35,012 bases of DNA from Methanobrevibacter thaueri (lineage in GTDB: Archaea > Methanobacteriota > Methanobacteria > Methanobacteriales > Methanobacteriaceae): contig NZ_SUTJ01000014.1 in the NCBI RefSeq assembly GCF_015062915.1, forward strand, positions 1 through 35,012, read 5' to 3'. How positions within the stretch are numbered: the first letter of the stretch is position 1; every line of letters starts with the position of its first letter. The notes under the pieces are model-generated. The model did not search any database. It was given only the letters and a program-made list of their open reading frames with translations, and was not told the DNA's origin. The translations under genes and the position numbers were made by a program. Positions 14,083 to 23,462 of this stretch are shown here, in pieces.

Positions 14083-14949
14083 ATGAATAAGTTAAAAATA
14101 GCAAAGCCAATATCAACATTCACTAATCCACCAATCATCTGCATACCATTGTTTTTGATTATTTGTTTAACATTATCATTTGCAGATGGCGCTTTTGACC
14201 TTACAAAGTTCATCACTTTGGAGATAGTTTCACTGATTTTCGCCTCAGCATTGCCAATGGCAATCATATTGTTCTGGGCTAAAAAGCTTGGAACCGACAA
14301 GGACATATCAAACAGGTCAGACAGGTACATGCCGTTGATTGTAGGGGTTGTCTCATACTTCATTGGCTTTTTGGTATGCTTGATTTTTAACTTGGACAAT
14401 TTCCTCACTTGCCTGCTTTTATGTTATGCAGTAAACACTGGTGTTGTCCTAATAATCACAACAAAATGGAAAATCAGTGTACATGCCACAGGTTTATCCG
14501 GCCCTAACGCTGCACTGATACTTCTTTTAGGACCAGTTGGAGCTTTGATAGGAATATTGTATCCGTTGATCATATGGTCAAGGGTTCTTTTGAAAAAGCA
14601 CACATTGGCGCAGGCAATTGCCGGAGGGGTTCAGGGATACTTCTTAACAGTCCTTGAAATGTACCTATTCAGCTTTATTTTAAACATGCCTTTGGGAAAC
14701 ATCGTAAGCCTATATGACTCAATCCTGTATATATTGGCAATTATAATAACTCCAATCATTCTGGGTGTTTTAAGCTATACTAACAAGTCAAGAGTCATGT
14801 TCATTATCTTAGAGATAATTGCATTGGCGTTATTTTTAGCTTTTGCTCCATTGAATGTGTTTATAGTATTTTTGGTTGTGAGCCTTGCTTCAATATTCAT
14901 CAGCCTTTATGCAGGCAATGATTTTGTATGGTTTGAAGTTTTAAAATGA
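14083..14949 (+). CDS. PAP2-like multi-pass membrane protein
   Basis: A 288-aa protein with about eight hydrophobic spans. Between spans are remnants of the three phosphatidic-acid-phosphatase-type-2 signatures: NRSDRYMP (77-84, for K-x6-RP), HATGLSGP (134-141, for PSGH) and SRVLLKKHTLAQ (166-177, for SR-x5-H-x3-D, the last Asp being Gln). The fold removes phosphate from lipid or polyprenyl diphosphates. In archaea such enzymes recycle isoprenoid carriers or archaeal phospholipid precursors. The divergent residues leave open whether it is active. A TATA-like TTTAAACA lies about 24 nt before the ATG and there is no SD. Convergent with the adhesin genes. Confidence 0.65.
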   Translation: MNKLKIAKPISTFTNPPIICIPLFLIICLTLSFADGAFDLTKFITLEIVSLIFASALPMAIILFWAKKLGTDKDISNRSDRYMPLIVGVVSYFIGFLVCLIFNLDNFLTCLLLCYAVNTGVVLIITTKWKISVHATGLSGPNAALILLLGPVGALIGILYPLIIWSRVLLKKHTLAQAIAGGVQGYFLTVLEMYLFSFILNMPLGNIVSLYDSILYILAIIITPIILGVLSYTNKSRVMFIILEIIALALFLAFAPLNVFIVFLVVSLASIFISLYAGNDFVWFEVLK

Positions 14950-14958
14950 AAAAAAAAG

Positions 14959-14981
14959 AATAAGGATTTTAAATCCTTATT
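14959..14981 (-). terminator. Terminator between convergent PAP2-like and adhesin genes
   Basis: Perfect 9-bp arms AATAAGGAT (14959-14967) / ATCCTTATT (14973-14981). On the minus strand it is followed by TTTTTTTT. It includes the adhesin stop codon. Confidence 0.75.
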
Positions 14982-16626
14982 TGATTACAATTTTTGACTT
15001 TTTATATACATCATAGTTCTTGTTTTTGGAAGTGATTACAACCTTGTGTGATCCTCTTTTGAGCTTTTTGGTGTTGATTGTTGCAACGCCCTTCTTGTTT
15101 GTTTTAACTATGAATTTTTTGACCTTTTTACCGGTGTACACCTTAACCTTAATCTTTAGGTTTTTAACATTGTAGTGTGTTGACTTGTTTTTCACTTTTA
15201 TTGTGAACTTTTTGGATTTCTTGTATTTTGCTGTTAGTTTAGGTGCCTTTACAATGGTATCGGCTTTTTTAATGGTTATTGTCTTTTTAACGGTACCTGA
15301 TTTGAACTGATTGCCATCCACTGAAACTTTGATGGAGTATTTTCCAACCGGAAGCTGGTACAATGGGATATATGCCTCATATTCGTCCAAATCGGTATAT
15401 CCGTAGAATGTCTTGGTCTTCTTGCCAACGGTGACAACAACCTTGATTTTCACATTGCTTATATAATATCTCTCATCGTCAAGGGTAGTGACTCTTAAAC
15501 ATTCAAGTGAATCGTAGGTTGTGGAATATTTGTCAGGAAGGATAATCATCTTTAAAGTGTTGTCGATTTTAACATTCTTTAAGGTGTTGTTTACATTTTT
15601 CAATGTGCCCAATTTAATGTAGACTTCCTGATTATCACCAAACTGTGAATTTGATATATCAACAGCACATAATTTAGTGTAAATGCCTGAAACATTTGCT
15701 GCAGTGTTGGATGTGAAGTTTGAATCAGTAATGGATAACCTTGAGTCGAAATTTCCATTATCATCCAAATCGCTACTTGCAAATATTGCTCCAGCTTTTT
15801 CATTTGCGACATTTGATGTGAAGCTTGAATTTTTCACGGTCAGGTTACCCCAGCAATTTATCGCTCCACCATTATCTGCACGATTGTTTTGAAAAGATGA
15901 ATCTGAAATTAATGCATTATTGCAAAGTGAACTGATTGCTCCACCTTCACTTCCCTTTGAAGCACGATTTGCATTAAATTGACAACCTGAAATGCTCATT
16001 GAATCACATGGAGCATATATTGCTCCTCCGCAGTAGGTTGCAACATTATTTGTGAAGTTTGAATTGATTATCTTCAAGTTTCCAGAGGATACATATACTG
16101 CTCCGCCGTAATCTGCCCCGTTGTTTTCAAATGTTGAGTTTATGACAGTCAATGCACCATTATTGGCATGGAAAATCGCTCCCCCATCATCCCGTTCATT
16201 GTTGTTAATAAAGGAACAGTTAATGACAGTCACATCGAATTTTTTACTGTTGTATTCATTCAATATGGCGCTTCCATATGAATTCTTTATTGTCAAGTCC
16301 TTCAATGTTACATTGTTCGCCTTGATGACAAACACATTGCTTAACTTTTTGGCATCTAAAGTAGCACCATTCTTTGATCCTTGAATTGTCACGCTTTTGT
16401 CAATGTTTATTGGTTTTCTATTTCCGTGATAATATCCCTCAAGTTCAATAACATCACTGCTGCTGGCGCCTTTAATGGTGTTTTGGACATCATCAAATGA
16501 ATCTCCACTCACTACAATGTTTGAAGAGGTTAAATTGGCTGAGGTTTGGTTTTCCTCAGCACAAACCACGGACATTGTAAGTATGATAATGAATAATGAT
16601 AATAAACCTATAATTTTCCTGTTCAT
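14977..16626 (-). CDS. Adhesin-like surface protein, 549 aa
   Basis: Secreted protein with signal peptide cleaved near VCA-E (residue 23). Residues about 60-335 form a right-handed parallel beta-helix with polymorphic-membrane-protein-type repeats: GGAI/GGAV units followed by a strand ending in NSTFENN or NSNFTNN, about every 24 residues. Then come two Ig-like beta domains (about 355-450 and 455-549). The last, VKAPKLTAKYKKSKKFTIKV onward, is extremely lysine-rich, so it may bind anionic wall polymer; no membrane anchor is present. Many N-x-S/T sites. It is second in a two-gene operon: SD TGAGGTT contains the stop codon of the upstream paralogue. The role is attachment or cell-surface structure, by analogy with Methanobrevibacter adhesin-like proteins. 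Confidence 0.88.
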   Translation of the reverse strand: MNRKIIGLLSLFIIILTMSVVCAEENQTSANLTSSNIVVSGDSFDDVQNTIKGASSSDVIELEGYYHGNRKPINIDKSVTIQGSKNGATLDAKKLSNVFVIKANNVTLKDLTIKNSYGSAILNEYNSKKFDVTVINCSFINNNERDDGGAIFHANNGALTVINSTFENNGADYGGAVYVSSGNLKIINSNFTNNVATYCGGAIYAPCDSMSISGCQFNANRASKGSEGGAISSLCNNALISDSSFQNNRADNGGAINCWGNLTVKNSSFTSNVANEKAGAIFASSDLDDNGNFDSRLSITDSNFTSNTAANVSGIYTKLCAVDISNSQFGDNQEVYIKLGTLKNVNNTLKNVKIDNTLKMIILPDKYSTTYDSLECLRVTTLDDERYYISNVKIKVVVTVGKKTKTFYGYTDLDEYEAYIPLYQLPVGKYSIKVSVDGNQFKSGTVKKTITIKKADTIVKAPKLTAKYKKSKKFTIKVKNKSTHYNVKNLKIKVKVYTGKKVKKFIVKTNKKGVATINTKKLKRGSHKVVITSKNKNYDVYKKSKIVIK

Positions 16627-16635
16627 AATTTAACC

Positions 16636-18306
16636 TCACACTATTTTAATCTTGGATTTTGCACTGATCTTGTAGTTGCTGTTTGCGGATGACACTACAA
16701 TCTTATGTGATCCTCTTGAAAGCTTTTTGGTGTTGAGCTTTGCATTACCATTGTCATTTGTAGTTAATGTGTATGTTTTCACTTTCTTGCCGGTGTAGAC
16801 TTTCACCTTTACCTTGGTATAGATAACAGGCTTTTTGGTCTTCTTATGTGTGACTTTTATTTTATAAATGTTGGATTTCTTGTATTTTGCAGTTGCCTTA
16901 GGTGCCTTGACTACGGTTTTAGCCTTTTTAACTGTGATTGTAATGGCAGATGAGCTCACGGTACTCCAATCGTCACTTATGAAGGTCACCTTGTATGTGC
17001 CGACTGCCAAACGGGTGTTCAGCTTAAGGTTAAGAACGCCTTTTGCATTTGTCTGCTTGTAGAACTGCTTTGTTTTTTTGCCGTTGCATTTAGTGTATAT
17101 TCCGAAATACTCAACAGGTAGGCTATTGTACTTGTTTTTCAATGTAACTGTGAATATGCCGTCACTGTCATAGGTGTATGTCAAGTCCTTTGCGCTTGCA
17201 ACTATCGGCACAATCTTTTTCATTGAATTGTCCAGAACAACCCTGTCAGTGTATGTTGTTTTTGACTTGCCGTTTGTTACTGTTAACTTTGAGTCAGGTT
17301 CAAAGCTTACAACACCCAATGAGTTTGACTTGAAAGTGCAGTCATTCAGGCTGACCTCATATGAATATATCATCACTGCACTGGTCCTGCTTGCATTGTT
17401 TGCAATGAAATTGGATTTCTCGACTATCGCTTTTCCACCGAAATATAAATATAATGCTCCTTGCTTAGCGTTGTTGCTTGTGAAGTTGCATCCTGAGATT
17501 AATGCATAGCTTCCATAAACCTCAATGGCTCCTCCCTGATCATTTGCAGTGTTTTTGTTGAACTTGGATTTCTTGACTGTGAGTTTTCCATATCCTGCCT
17601 CGCCGCTGAAGCGGATTGCACCGCCATAATTCTCAGCAAAGTTCTCAGTGAATTGGCAATTGTTCACATTAAGGTTTCCATATTTGGATGATTTCAAATT
17701 GCCTGATAAATATACATCTATTGCTCCTCCCCTATCGGCGGAGTTTCCTGTGAATGTGGAATCCTCAATATTGACATTACCATATTTGGACTTTGATGCG
17801 GTCTTGTATAACGGCAGGTCAATGTTAATTGCACCTCCCAGATTTCCCGCACCGTTATTTGTGAATGTGGTTTTTTTCACGGTCAAATTGCCCTGTGAGT
17901 AGATTGCTCCACCATCAACTGCATAATTGTCCTTGAATGTGCAGTTAATGAATATCAGATTTCCCTGTGAGTAGATTGCCCCACCCTTGTTGGAAATGCA
18001 GTTTTTGAAAATTAGATTCTTGAATGTGACATCACCCTTGCTTACGGTGAATGCCCTTGTCTGGTTTTTACCATCCAATGTTGCACCATTGCCTTTTCCT
18101 TGAATGGTTATTGATTTGGAAATGCTGACTTGCTTGTCTCCAGTATAGTATCCGTCAAGTTCTATGACGCTATTTTCACTGGCAGCATCCACTTCGCCTT
18201 GTATGTCTGTAAAGGTGCCGTTTACATCGCCATCTTCAGCTGATACAAAGCCAATGCTTAAAATAAAAGCAACCAGCGTTAGAATAAAAATGAATTTCTT
18301 ATTCAT
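16636..18306 (-). CDS. Adhesin-like surface protein, 556 aa (tandem paralogue)
   Basis: Signal peptide MNKKFIFILTLVAFILSIGF with cleavage after VSA. The beta-helix (about 45-330) has GGAI/GGAL units with longer inserts than its neighbour (GNLGGAINIDLPLYKTASKS). Two C-terminal Ig-like domains (about 360-455 and 460-556) follow, the last lysine-rich and clearly paralogous to the neighbour (VKVYTGKKVK and LNTKKLSRGSHKIVV against INTKKLKRGSHKVVI). Strong SD AAGGGAGG at 18320-18313 and TATA box near 18350. First gene of the pair; the gap to the next start is 9 nt. Probably arose with it by tandem duplication. Confidence 0.88.
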   Translation of the reverse strand: MNKKFIFILTLVAFILSIGFVSAEDGDVNGTFTDIQGEVDAASENSVIELDGYYTGDKQVSISKSITIQGKGNGATLDGKNQTRAFTVSKGDVTFKNLIFKNCISNKGGAIYSQGNLIFINCTFKDNYAVDGGAIYSQGNLTVKKTTFTNNGAGNLGGAINIDLPLYKTASKSKYGNVNIEDSTFTGNSADRGGAIDVYLSGNLKSSKYGNLNVNNCQFTENFAENYGGAIRFSGEAGYGKLTVKKSKFNKNTANDQGGAIEVYGSYALISGCNFTSNNAKQGALYLYFGGKAIVEKSNFIANNASRTSAVMIYSYEVSLNDCTFKSNSLGVVSFEPDSKLTVTNGKSKTTYTDRVVLDNSMKKIVPIVASAKDLTYTYDSDGIFTVTLKNKYNSLPVEYFGIYTKCNGKKTKQFYKQTNAKGVLNLKLNTRLAVGTYKVTFISDDWSTVSSSAITITVKKAKTVVKAPKATAKYKKSNIYKIKVTHKKTKKPVIYTKVKVKVYTGKKVKTYTLTTNDNGNAKLNTKKLSRGSHKIVVSSANSNYKISAKSKIKIV

Positions 18307-18310
18307 GATA

Positions 18311-18358
18311 AACCTCCCTTATCATTTGCATTTATTTTTGTTAGAAATAGTATATATA
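18311..18358 (-). promoter_or_regulatory. Promoter and SD of the tandem adhesin operon
   Basis: TTTATATA on the minus strand (about 18358-18350), then AAGGGAGGTT (18320-18311) before the ATG at 18306. Confidence 0.5.
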
Positions 18359-18471
18359 AAATATGTTTTATCGGTTTTTAGAGGTTATTATAACTTTAAA
18401 GCTATTTTTTGAATGATTTGGAAAAAAAAAATAGTTTCATTTTTGTATAAGTTAAAAAAATGTTTTGTCAG

Positions 18472-19452
18472 TTATTGTACTGTTTGAATGTTCAGTTCAC
18501 TGAACTCATCATAGTCGCTTGCATGGATTACATCCAAAAAGAACTTCCTTTTTACGGGACCCAGATTATCCAAAAAGTCCTGATAATATTTGCTGTCTTT
18601 TATTTGCATATAGTCCTCTTTAATTAACATGAACATTTTACTTTTGCATTTTAATGGAAGGTCTCTTAAAGCAAAACGAGGACCATTTATCTTGTAGGCA
18701 AGCAGGTCAAACTTATATGCATCATACCAATCATTTTCAATGAAAATTCTCATAAGCACTTGTCCGGCAGCGACGGTGTCGAGGAACTTCTCATCAACCA
18801 CATGAGTTATTGACTCGTCATGCTTTCTTCTGTAGTATAAGTGCTTTTTAATGATTGAGATTCTCTCGGCCTTCAAATAGACATAGTAAAAGAATGGCAT
18901 GTCCTCAAAAAATATTCCTTCAGGAAACTTCGCATCGATTTTATTTAGAAATTCCCTTGAGTATATTTTCTGGCAAACCCCAACGGACAGGTCAAATATT
19001 GATCCTGGAGTTTCTTTTGGTGAGAATGCCCTGTTTTCAAATGACTCGTCAAATGTCTTCAGGTCAAACCAGTCATTTTCGTAAATCTCTCCATTGTTGT
19101 AGTTGATCATCTGGAAAAAGGTCATGTCAGCATCATGTTTGGTGATTTCATTGTATGATATTTCCAGTGCCCTTTCATGATACCAGTCATCTGAATCGAG
19201 ATACATCACATATTGGCCCCTAGCTATTTTCAGGGCATTGTTTCTGGCGGCTCCAGGACCCTGATTGGATTGGTTGATAATTGTGATTCTATCATCATCA
19301 AATGATTTTATGATATCTAATGTTTTGTCGGTTGAGCCGTCATTTATAACTATTAGCTCAAAATCTGTGAATGTCTGATTGAGAACTGATTCGATGGCCT
19401 TTTGAATATATTTTTCACCATTGTAAACTGGCAATATCACTGAAATCTTCAT
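18472..19452 (-). CDS. Family 2 glycosyltransferase, 326 aa
   Basis: The N-terminal GT-A domain opens with ISVILPVYNGEKYIQKAIES; Asp38 in VINDGSTD binds the nucleotide and DSDD (86-89) is the metal-binding D-x-D. The GQYVMYLDSDDW and IFFEDMPFFYYV (about 180) segments match the acceptor side of GT2 enzymes. The remaining C-terminal part is helical, without membrane spans, so the enzyme is cytosolic or peripheral. It transfers a sugar from an NDP donor to a growing surface glycan; donor and linkage cannot be read from sequence. It sits directly downstream of the broken dehydrogenase and the CgeB-like transferase. Confidence 0.88.
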   Translation of the reverse strand: MKISVILPVYNGEKYIQKAIESVLNQTFTDFELIVINDGSTDKTLDIIKSFDDDRITIINQSNQGPGAARNNALKIARGQYVMYLDSDDWYHERALEISYNEITKHDADMTFFQMINYNNGEIYENDWFDLKTFDESFENRAFSPKETPGSIFDLSVGVCQKIYSREFLNKIDAKFPEGIFFEDMPFFYYVYLKAERISIIKKHLYYRRKHDESITHVVDEKFLDTVAAGQVLMRIFIENDWYDAYKFDLLAYKINGPRFALRDLPLKCKSKMFMLIKEDYMQIKDSKYYQDFLDNLGPVKRKFFLDVIHASDYDEFSELNIQTVQ

Positions 19453-19498
19453 TAATTAATAGTAGTTCATTTATAAAAATAAGCTTTTCTAAATAAGA

Positions 19499-20805
19499 TT
19501 AACAACCAATCTGATACAATTCAAATCCCATGGAATTGATGTTTTTATCGTAGATATTCCTGCCGTCAAAAATTATATTCCTGTTTAAATTGTCTGAAAG
19601 AATATTGAAATCAGGATTTTCAAATTCTTTCCATTCAGTGATTAGAATCATTGATTCGCAATCCTTTAAGGCAGAATACTTCTCATCAACAAATTCAATT
19701 GAATGCAGATATTTCTCATCAATGGCCTTTTCAAATTCAGCTGTTGCTCTTGGATCATATGCCCTGATTTTTGCACCTTTTTCAATAAGCTTGGAAATTA
19801 CCACTAGTGATGTGGCTTTCCTTACATCATCTGTTCCGGGTTTGAATGCCAGTCCCCAAATTCCAAAGGTAAGTCCATTCAAATCATCTCCGAACCTGTT
19901 CACTATCTTGTTTACAAGAACGTTCTTTTGATTTGAATTAACCTCTTCAACTTGGGTGAGGATTGCCGGGTCATATCATTAGAATTGGCCATTTTGATTA
20001 GCGCATTGACATCCTTAGGCAAGCAGCTTCCCCCATAACCGCATCCTGCATTGAGATAATCATGTCCAATCCGCATATCGGAACCTATTCCCCTTTGAAT
20101 GTCCTGTATATTCGTGCCGGTGACCTCACAGATATTTGCAATCTCATTCATGAATGATATCCAGGTTGCAAGCAGTGCATTGGCAACATATTTTGTCAGT
20201 TCTGATGATTCCACATCCATTAATATAAATTGTTCATGATTTGAAGTGAATGGTTGGTACAATTCTTTCAGAGTTTCAAAGACCTTGTCGTTTTCAGCGC
20301 CTATGACAATCCTGTCCGGATTCATGAAATCTTCAACAGCCCTGCCTTCCCTTAAAAATTCCGGATTGGATGCAATGTCCACTTCTATTTCGGAAATTTC
20401 ATTGATGATTCTTTGAATTTCATGTGAAGTGCCTACAGGAACCGTTGACTTGACCACAACAAGAGACTCATGTGATATTGTCCTTCCAATGTTTCTTGCC
20501 GCTTCAAGAACATGGTCAAGATTAGCGCTTCCATCATCATTCATTGGTGTTCCAACAGCAATGAATATTATATTTGAATCATCCACTGCCTCCTTGAGGT
20601 TAGTTGTAAATATAAGGTCTCCACTTTTTTGAGATTCAATGACGATTCTTTCCAGATCAGGTTCAAAGATAGGTATGACTCCCCTCTTCAAGCCTTCAAT
20701 CTTTTCTTCATCGATATCCACACAGTATACCTGATTCCCCTTTTTGGAAAAGCAGGCTCCTGTAACCAATCCAACATATCCGGTTCCAATAACAGTAATG
20801 TTCAT
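19499..20805 (-). pseudogene. ugd: UDP-glucose/GDP-mannose dehydrogenase, single-base frameshift
   Basis: Two adjacent frames together make one dehydrogenase. The first (20805 to 19975, 277 codons) has the Rossmann motif VIGTGYVGLVTG and the catalytic Cys261 in GCGYGGSCLPKD. The second (19972 to 19499) has the C-terminal domain GIWGLAFKPGTDDVRKATS. At the join the minus strand reads AAT GAT AT GAC CCG: one base is missing between 19975 and 19972. Adding it would restore YDPAILTQVEEVNSNQKN and a 435-aa protein, the usual length. An intact enzyme oxidises UDP-glucose, or a related sugar nucleotide, to the uronic acid. As written the product ends soon after Cys261 and lacks the C-terminal nucleotide-sugar domain. 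Either a genuine mutation or a sequencing error. The start overlaps the CgeB-like gene stop by 4 nt (ATGA). Confidence 0.88.
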
Positions 20806-21728
20806 AGTTCACCTAAAACTTTCATTATAAAATCAACGCGATTGTCAAAAGTATGATTTTTCAAAACAATTTCCCTACCCTTTTTGGCGAGTTTTTCCCT
20901 TTCTGAAGGGTTGTTCATGTAATATTCAATTTTATCTGCCAAATCATCAACACCCTCATAAGTCACGATGCAATCCTTAAATATTGTAGCTGCAGAAGGG
21001 ATCTTATCTGAAATAACCAATGTTTCACATAAAAGGGCGTCAAATAATCTGTTGGATGGGAAATCCCATTCCCTCATATCCTTCCAATGGTCATTCAGCA
21101 ATATTTTGCAAGATGAGTAGTACTTATGCAGTTCCTCATTTGGGATGAATTCTCCGCAAACGTACTTCTCATCAATTTTATTGTTCCAGTGCTTGCCGTA
21201 AACGGAAACCGGATAATCAGTCTTGAGGATGTCCTCCATTATCTCACGGTTTTTGCGTCCTATTCCTACAAATAGAATATCATGTCTGCATTCCTCATCC
21301 TCTTGAGGATAGAACACTTCAGGGTCGCTGCACTGAAGTAATGGGTAGACTTTTGTTTTTATTTCGTTTCCTATTTTATTTGCATATTTTTCTGATGAAA
21401 TGAATACTGCATCATAATTTTCATATTCATCATTGTCCACTAAATCAGGGTGTGAAATGTTCCACATCAAATTGATGTGATTAGGATTTGTCTTATACTC
21501 ATACAAACCCCTTAAAACGAAAACTATATCCACATCGTCGTCACAATACCATGACTCCCTTTCATGGATTATTGCATTGAATCCTTTCCTCTCAAAAGAC
21601 TTCTTTAATGCCAATGCCATGAAATAGTCTCCCCAATGATGTTCCGTTTCGGGATTTGGGGTTTTAATGACTATAGTTTGTTTTTTCCTTTTGTTTTTAA
21701 ATTTTCTTAAAAAATTTCTAAAAGACAT
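20802..21728 (-). CDS. CgeB/YkvP-like glycosyltransferase (GT-B fold)
   Basis: A 308-aa protein. A basic N-terminus (RNFLRKFKNKRKKQ) precedes a first Rossmann-like half (about 18-150) and a second half carrying the conserved acceptor/donor segment NDHWKDMREWDFPSNRLFDA, followed by CETLVISDKIP and the C-terminal helix AKKGREIVLKNHTFDNRV. This arrangement matches the glycosyl-transferase group-1-like domain of CgeB-type proteins, which decorate surface structures. No signal or membrane span. ATGA overlap with the dehydrogenase start shows a single operon. No SD is visible at its own ATG. Confidence 0.75.
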   Translation of the reverse strand: MSFRNFLRKFKNKRKKQTIVIKTPNPETEHHWGDYFMALALKKSFERKGFNAIIHERESWYCDDDVDIVFVLRGLYEYKTNPNHINLMWNISHPDLVDNDEYENYDAVFISSEKYANKIGNEIKTKVYPLLQCSDPEVFYPQEDEECRHDILFVGIGRKNREIMEDILKTDYPVSVYGKHWNNKIDEKYVCGEFIPNEELHKYYSSCKILLNDHWKDMREWDFPSNRLFDALLCETLVISDKIPSAATIFKDCIVTYEGVDDLADKIEYYMNNPSEREKLAKKGREIVLKNHTFDNRVDFIMKVLGEL

Positions 21729-22214
21729 ATAAATCGTTTAATTTTTATCATTTCAACTATAGAAACCCTGAACAGTTATTTTCTATTATATATTTCCAAA
21801 TATATAATAATTTATATTACATTTTAAACAATTTACACAAATTAAATAATATTTATATTATTTTTTTATCTTAATAATGCAAGAATACCACGACCTCTTT
21901 TAGGTCGTGGATGAATTGCACAGTTGGGTATACTTACTTTCAATGTTGTTATTATTTATAATTTATTGTTTTTGCGGGTTTAGAATCCATATATTTCTTT
22001 TTAATTCTGTTTAGTGTAATTTTTGGTTTATTATAATTTATTATTTTTTTTCATGTTTTAAAATAGTAAGATTACTGTCCAAATGCTCTTTCCTATTATT
22101 TAATATATAAGTTACATCTGAAATTATACTATATCATTTGTATTGTGTTTGCATTGACCATTTTATTATGGTTGATTTTTATAATTCTATAAAAACATAT
22201 TGGGGAGTTTCTGG

Positions 22215-23462
22215 ATGGTGAATTTGGTTAAAAAGAATATTGAGGTTAGAATTTTTCCCGGTAAAATGGATCGCAATGATAATGGAGAGAAAATAGCCAG
22301 CATCAACCAAATTGAATCCAACATCGGCATTAGACGATTTATCTACAACGAGGAATTAGAATTCATAAACAACTTTAAAAAAATGTTAATTCAATATGGT
22401 TACGGTGACGATATAAAAATAAAAGTAAACGATAGTTCTTGCAGTGTTATTTTAAATATGTTGAGGTGTGAGTATCCTTTTTTGGAAAAAGCAGAATCCA
22501 GCAGCAGACAACAAGCACAAAAAGACCTAATCACTGCTTTTAAAAGATACGATGATCCATATTTAAAATCCGCTTATCCAACTTACAAAACCAAGAAAAA
22601 AACCTTAAAATCCACATTCAGAATAATAAACAACCACAATAATGTAAGAATCACACCGGATAAAAATGGATATGATAAAATAAAATTAGCCAAATTAGGA
22701 TTAGTCAAATTCAAAACAAGCAAAGAATACCGAGAACTACTACGCCGAGGAAGTGACAAAAATGACCCGAGCGTGAAAATCAAACACGTAACCGTTAAAA
22801 AAGTACACGGCAAATACTACGCCGTTTTTAACATAGAATATATGCATGTTCCGGAAAATATAATTGGTCCGCTAATGCAAGTGGGAATTGATATCGGATG
22901 TGGAAAACTAGCTGTACTTTCCAATGGCACAGAGATACCCAATCTAGACCTAACAAGGGAAACAGACAACATCATACGACATCAAAAAAACATGAGCCAC
23001 CACAAAAAAGCTTCCATAAGATACCTTGAAGCACAAAGATTATACAATAAAGCATGGGAAAAATTCCTAAACAAAAGAAAAGACTACTACAATAAGTTGG
23101 CAAACTACATCGTAAAAAACAGTTCATTTGTTGTTGTTCAAAATGAAAACATCATTGCATGGAAAAACAACAAACATCTAAGCCACAGCATACAATTAAA
23201 TGCGCCTCGTGACTTCATGGACAGACTAGAGAAAAAATGCCAACAAGAAGACGTAAAATTCATTAAAATTCCCCGTGTTTTCCCATCAACCCAAAAATGC
23301 AGCAATTGCCAAAAAATCAACAAAAACCTCAAAGGAATCGAAAATCTAGGAATAAGGAACTGGAACTGCCCATATTGTCATACACATCATGATCGTGACT
23401 TGAATGCAGCTATAAACATCCTTAATAAAGGATTAGAAATCGTAGGGACTACGGTGCAGTAA
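22215..23462 (+). CDS. tnpB: TnpB, RNA-guided nuclease of IS605 type
   Basis: I start it at ATG 22215, 7 nt after GGGAG (22203-22207), giving 415 aa; an in-frame TTG at 22200 lacks an SD. Order: N-terminal WED/REC-like region (1-215), RuvC-I GIDIGCGKLAV with Asp226, RuvC-II VVVQNENIIAW, zinc finger C362-x2-C365 ... C385-x2-C388, and RuvC-III HDRDLNAAINI with Asp395. In common TnpBs RuvC-II reads (I/V)xExLNI. Here the expected Glu is Gln309 and a Glu lies two residues on (311), a rearrangement known in a subset of TnpBs. TnpB uses an RNA from its own 3' end to cut DNA and keep the element in place. The other two acidic residues and the zinc finger are intact, so activity is plausible. Confidence 0.9.
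   Translation: MVNLVKKNIEVRIFPGKMDRNDNGEKIASINQIESNIGIRRFIYNEELEFINNFKKMLIQYGYGDDIKIKVNDSSCSVILNMLRCEYPFLEKAESSSRQQAQKDLITAFKRYDDPYLKSAYPTYKTKKKTLKSTFRIINNHNNVRITPDKNGYDKIKLAKLGLVKFKTSKEYRELLRRGSDKNDPSVKIKHVTVKKVHGKYYAVFNIEYMHVPENIIGPLMQVGIDIGCGKLAVLSNGTEIPNLDLTRETDNIIRHQKNMSHHKKASIRYLEAQRLYNKAWEKFLNKRKDYYNKLANYIVKNSSFVVVQNENIIAWKNNKHLSHSIQLNAPRDFMDRLEKKCQQEDVKFIKIPRVFPSTQKCSNCQKINKNLKGIENLGIRNWNCPYCHTHHDRDLNAAINILNKGLEIVGTTVQ

Noticed and set aside
22200..22214. TTG start for TnpB
   Set aside because: GGGAG at 22203-22207 lies after it and correctly spaces the ATG at 22215.
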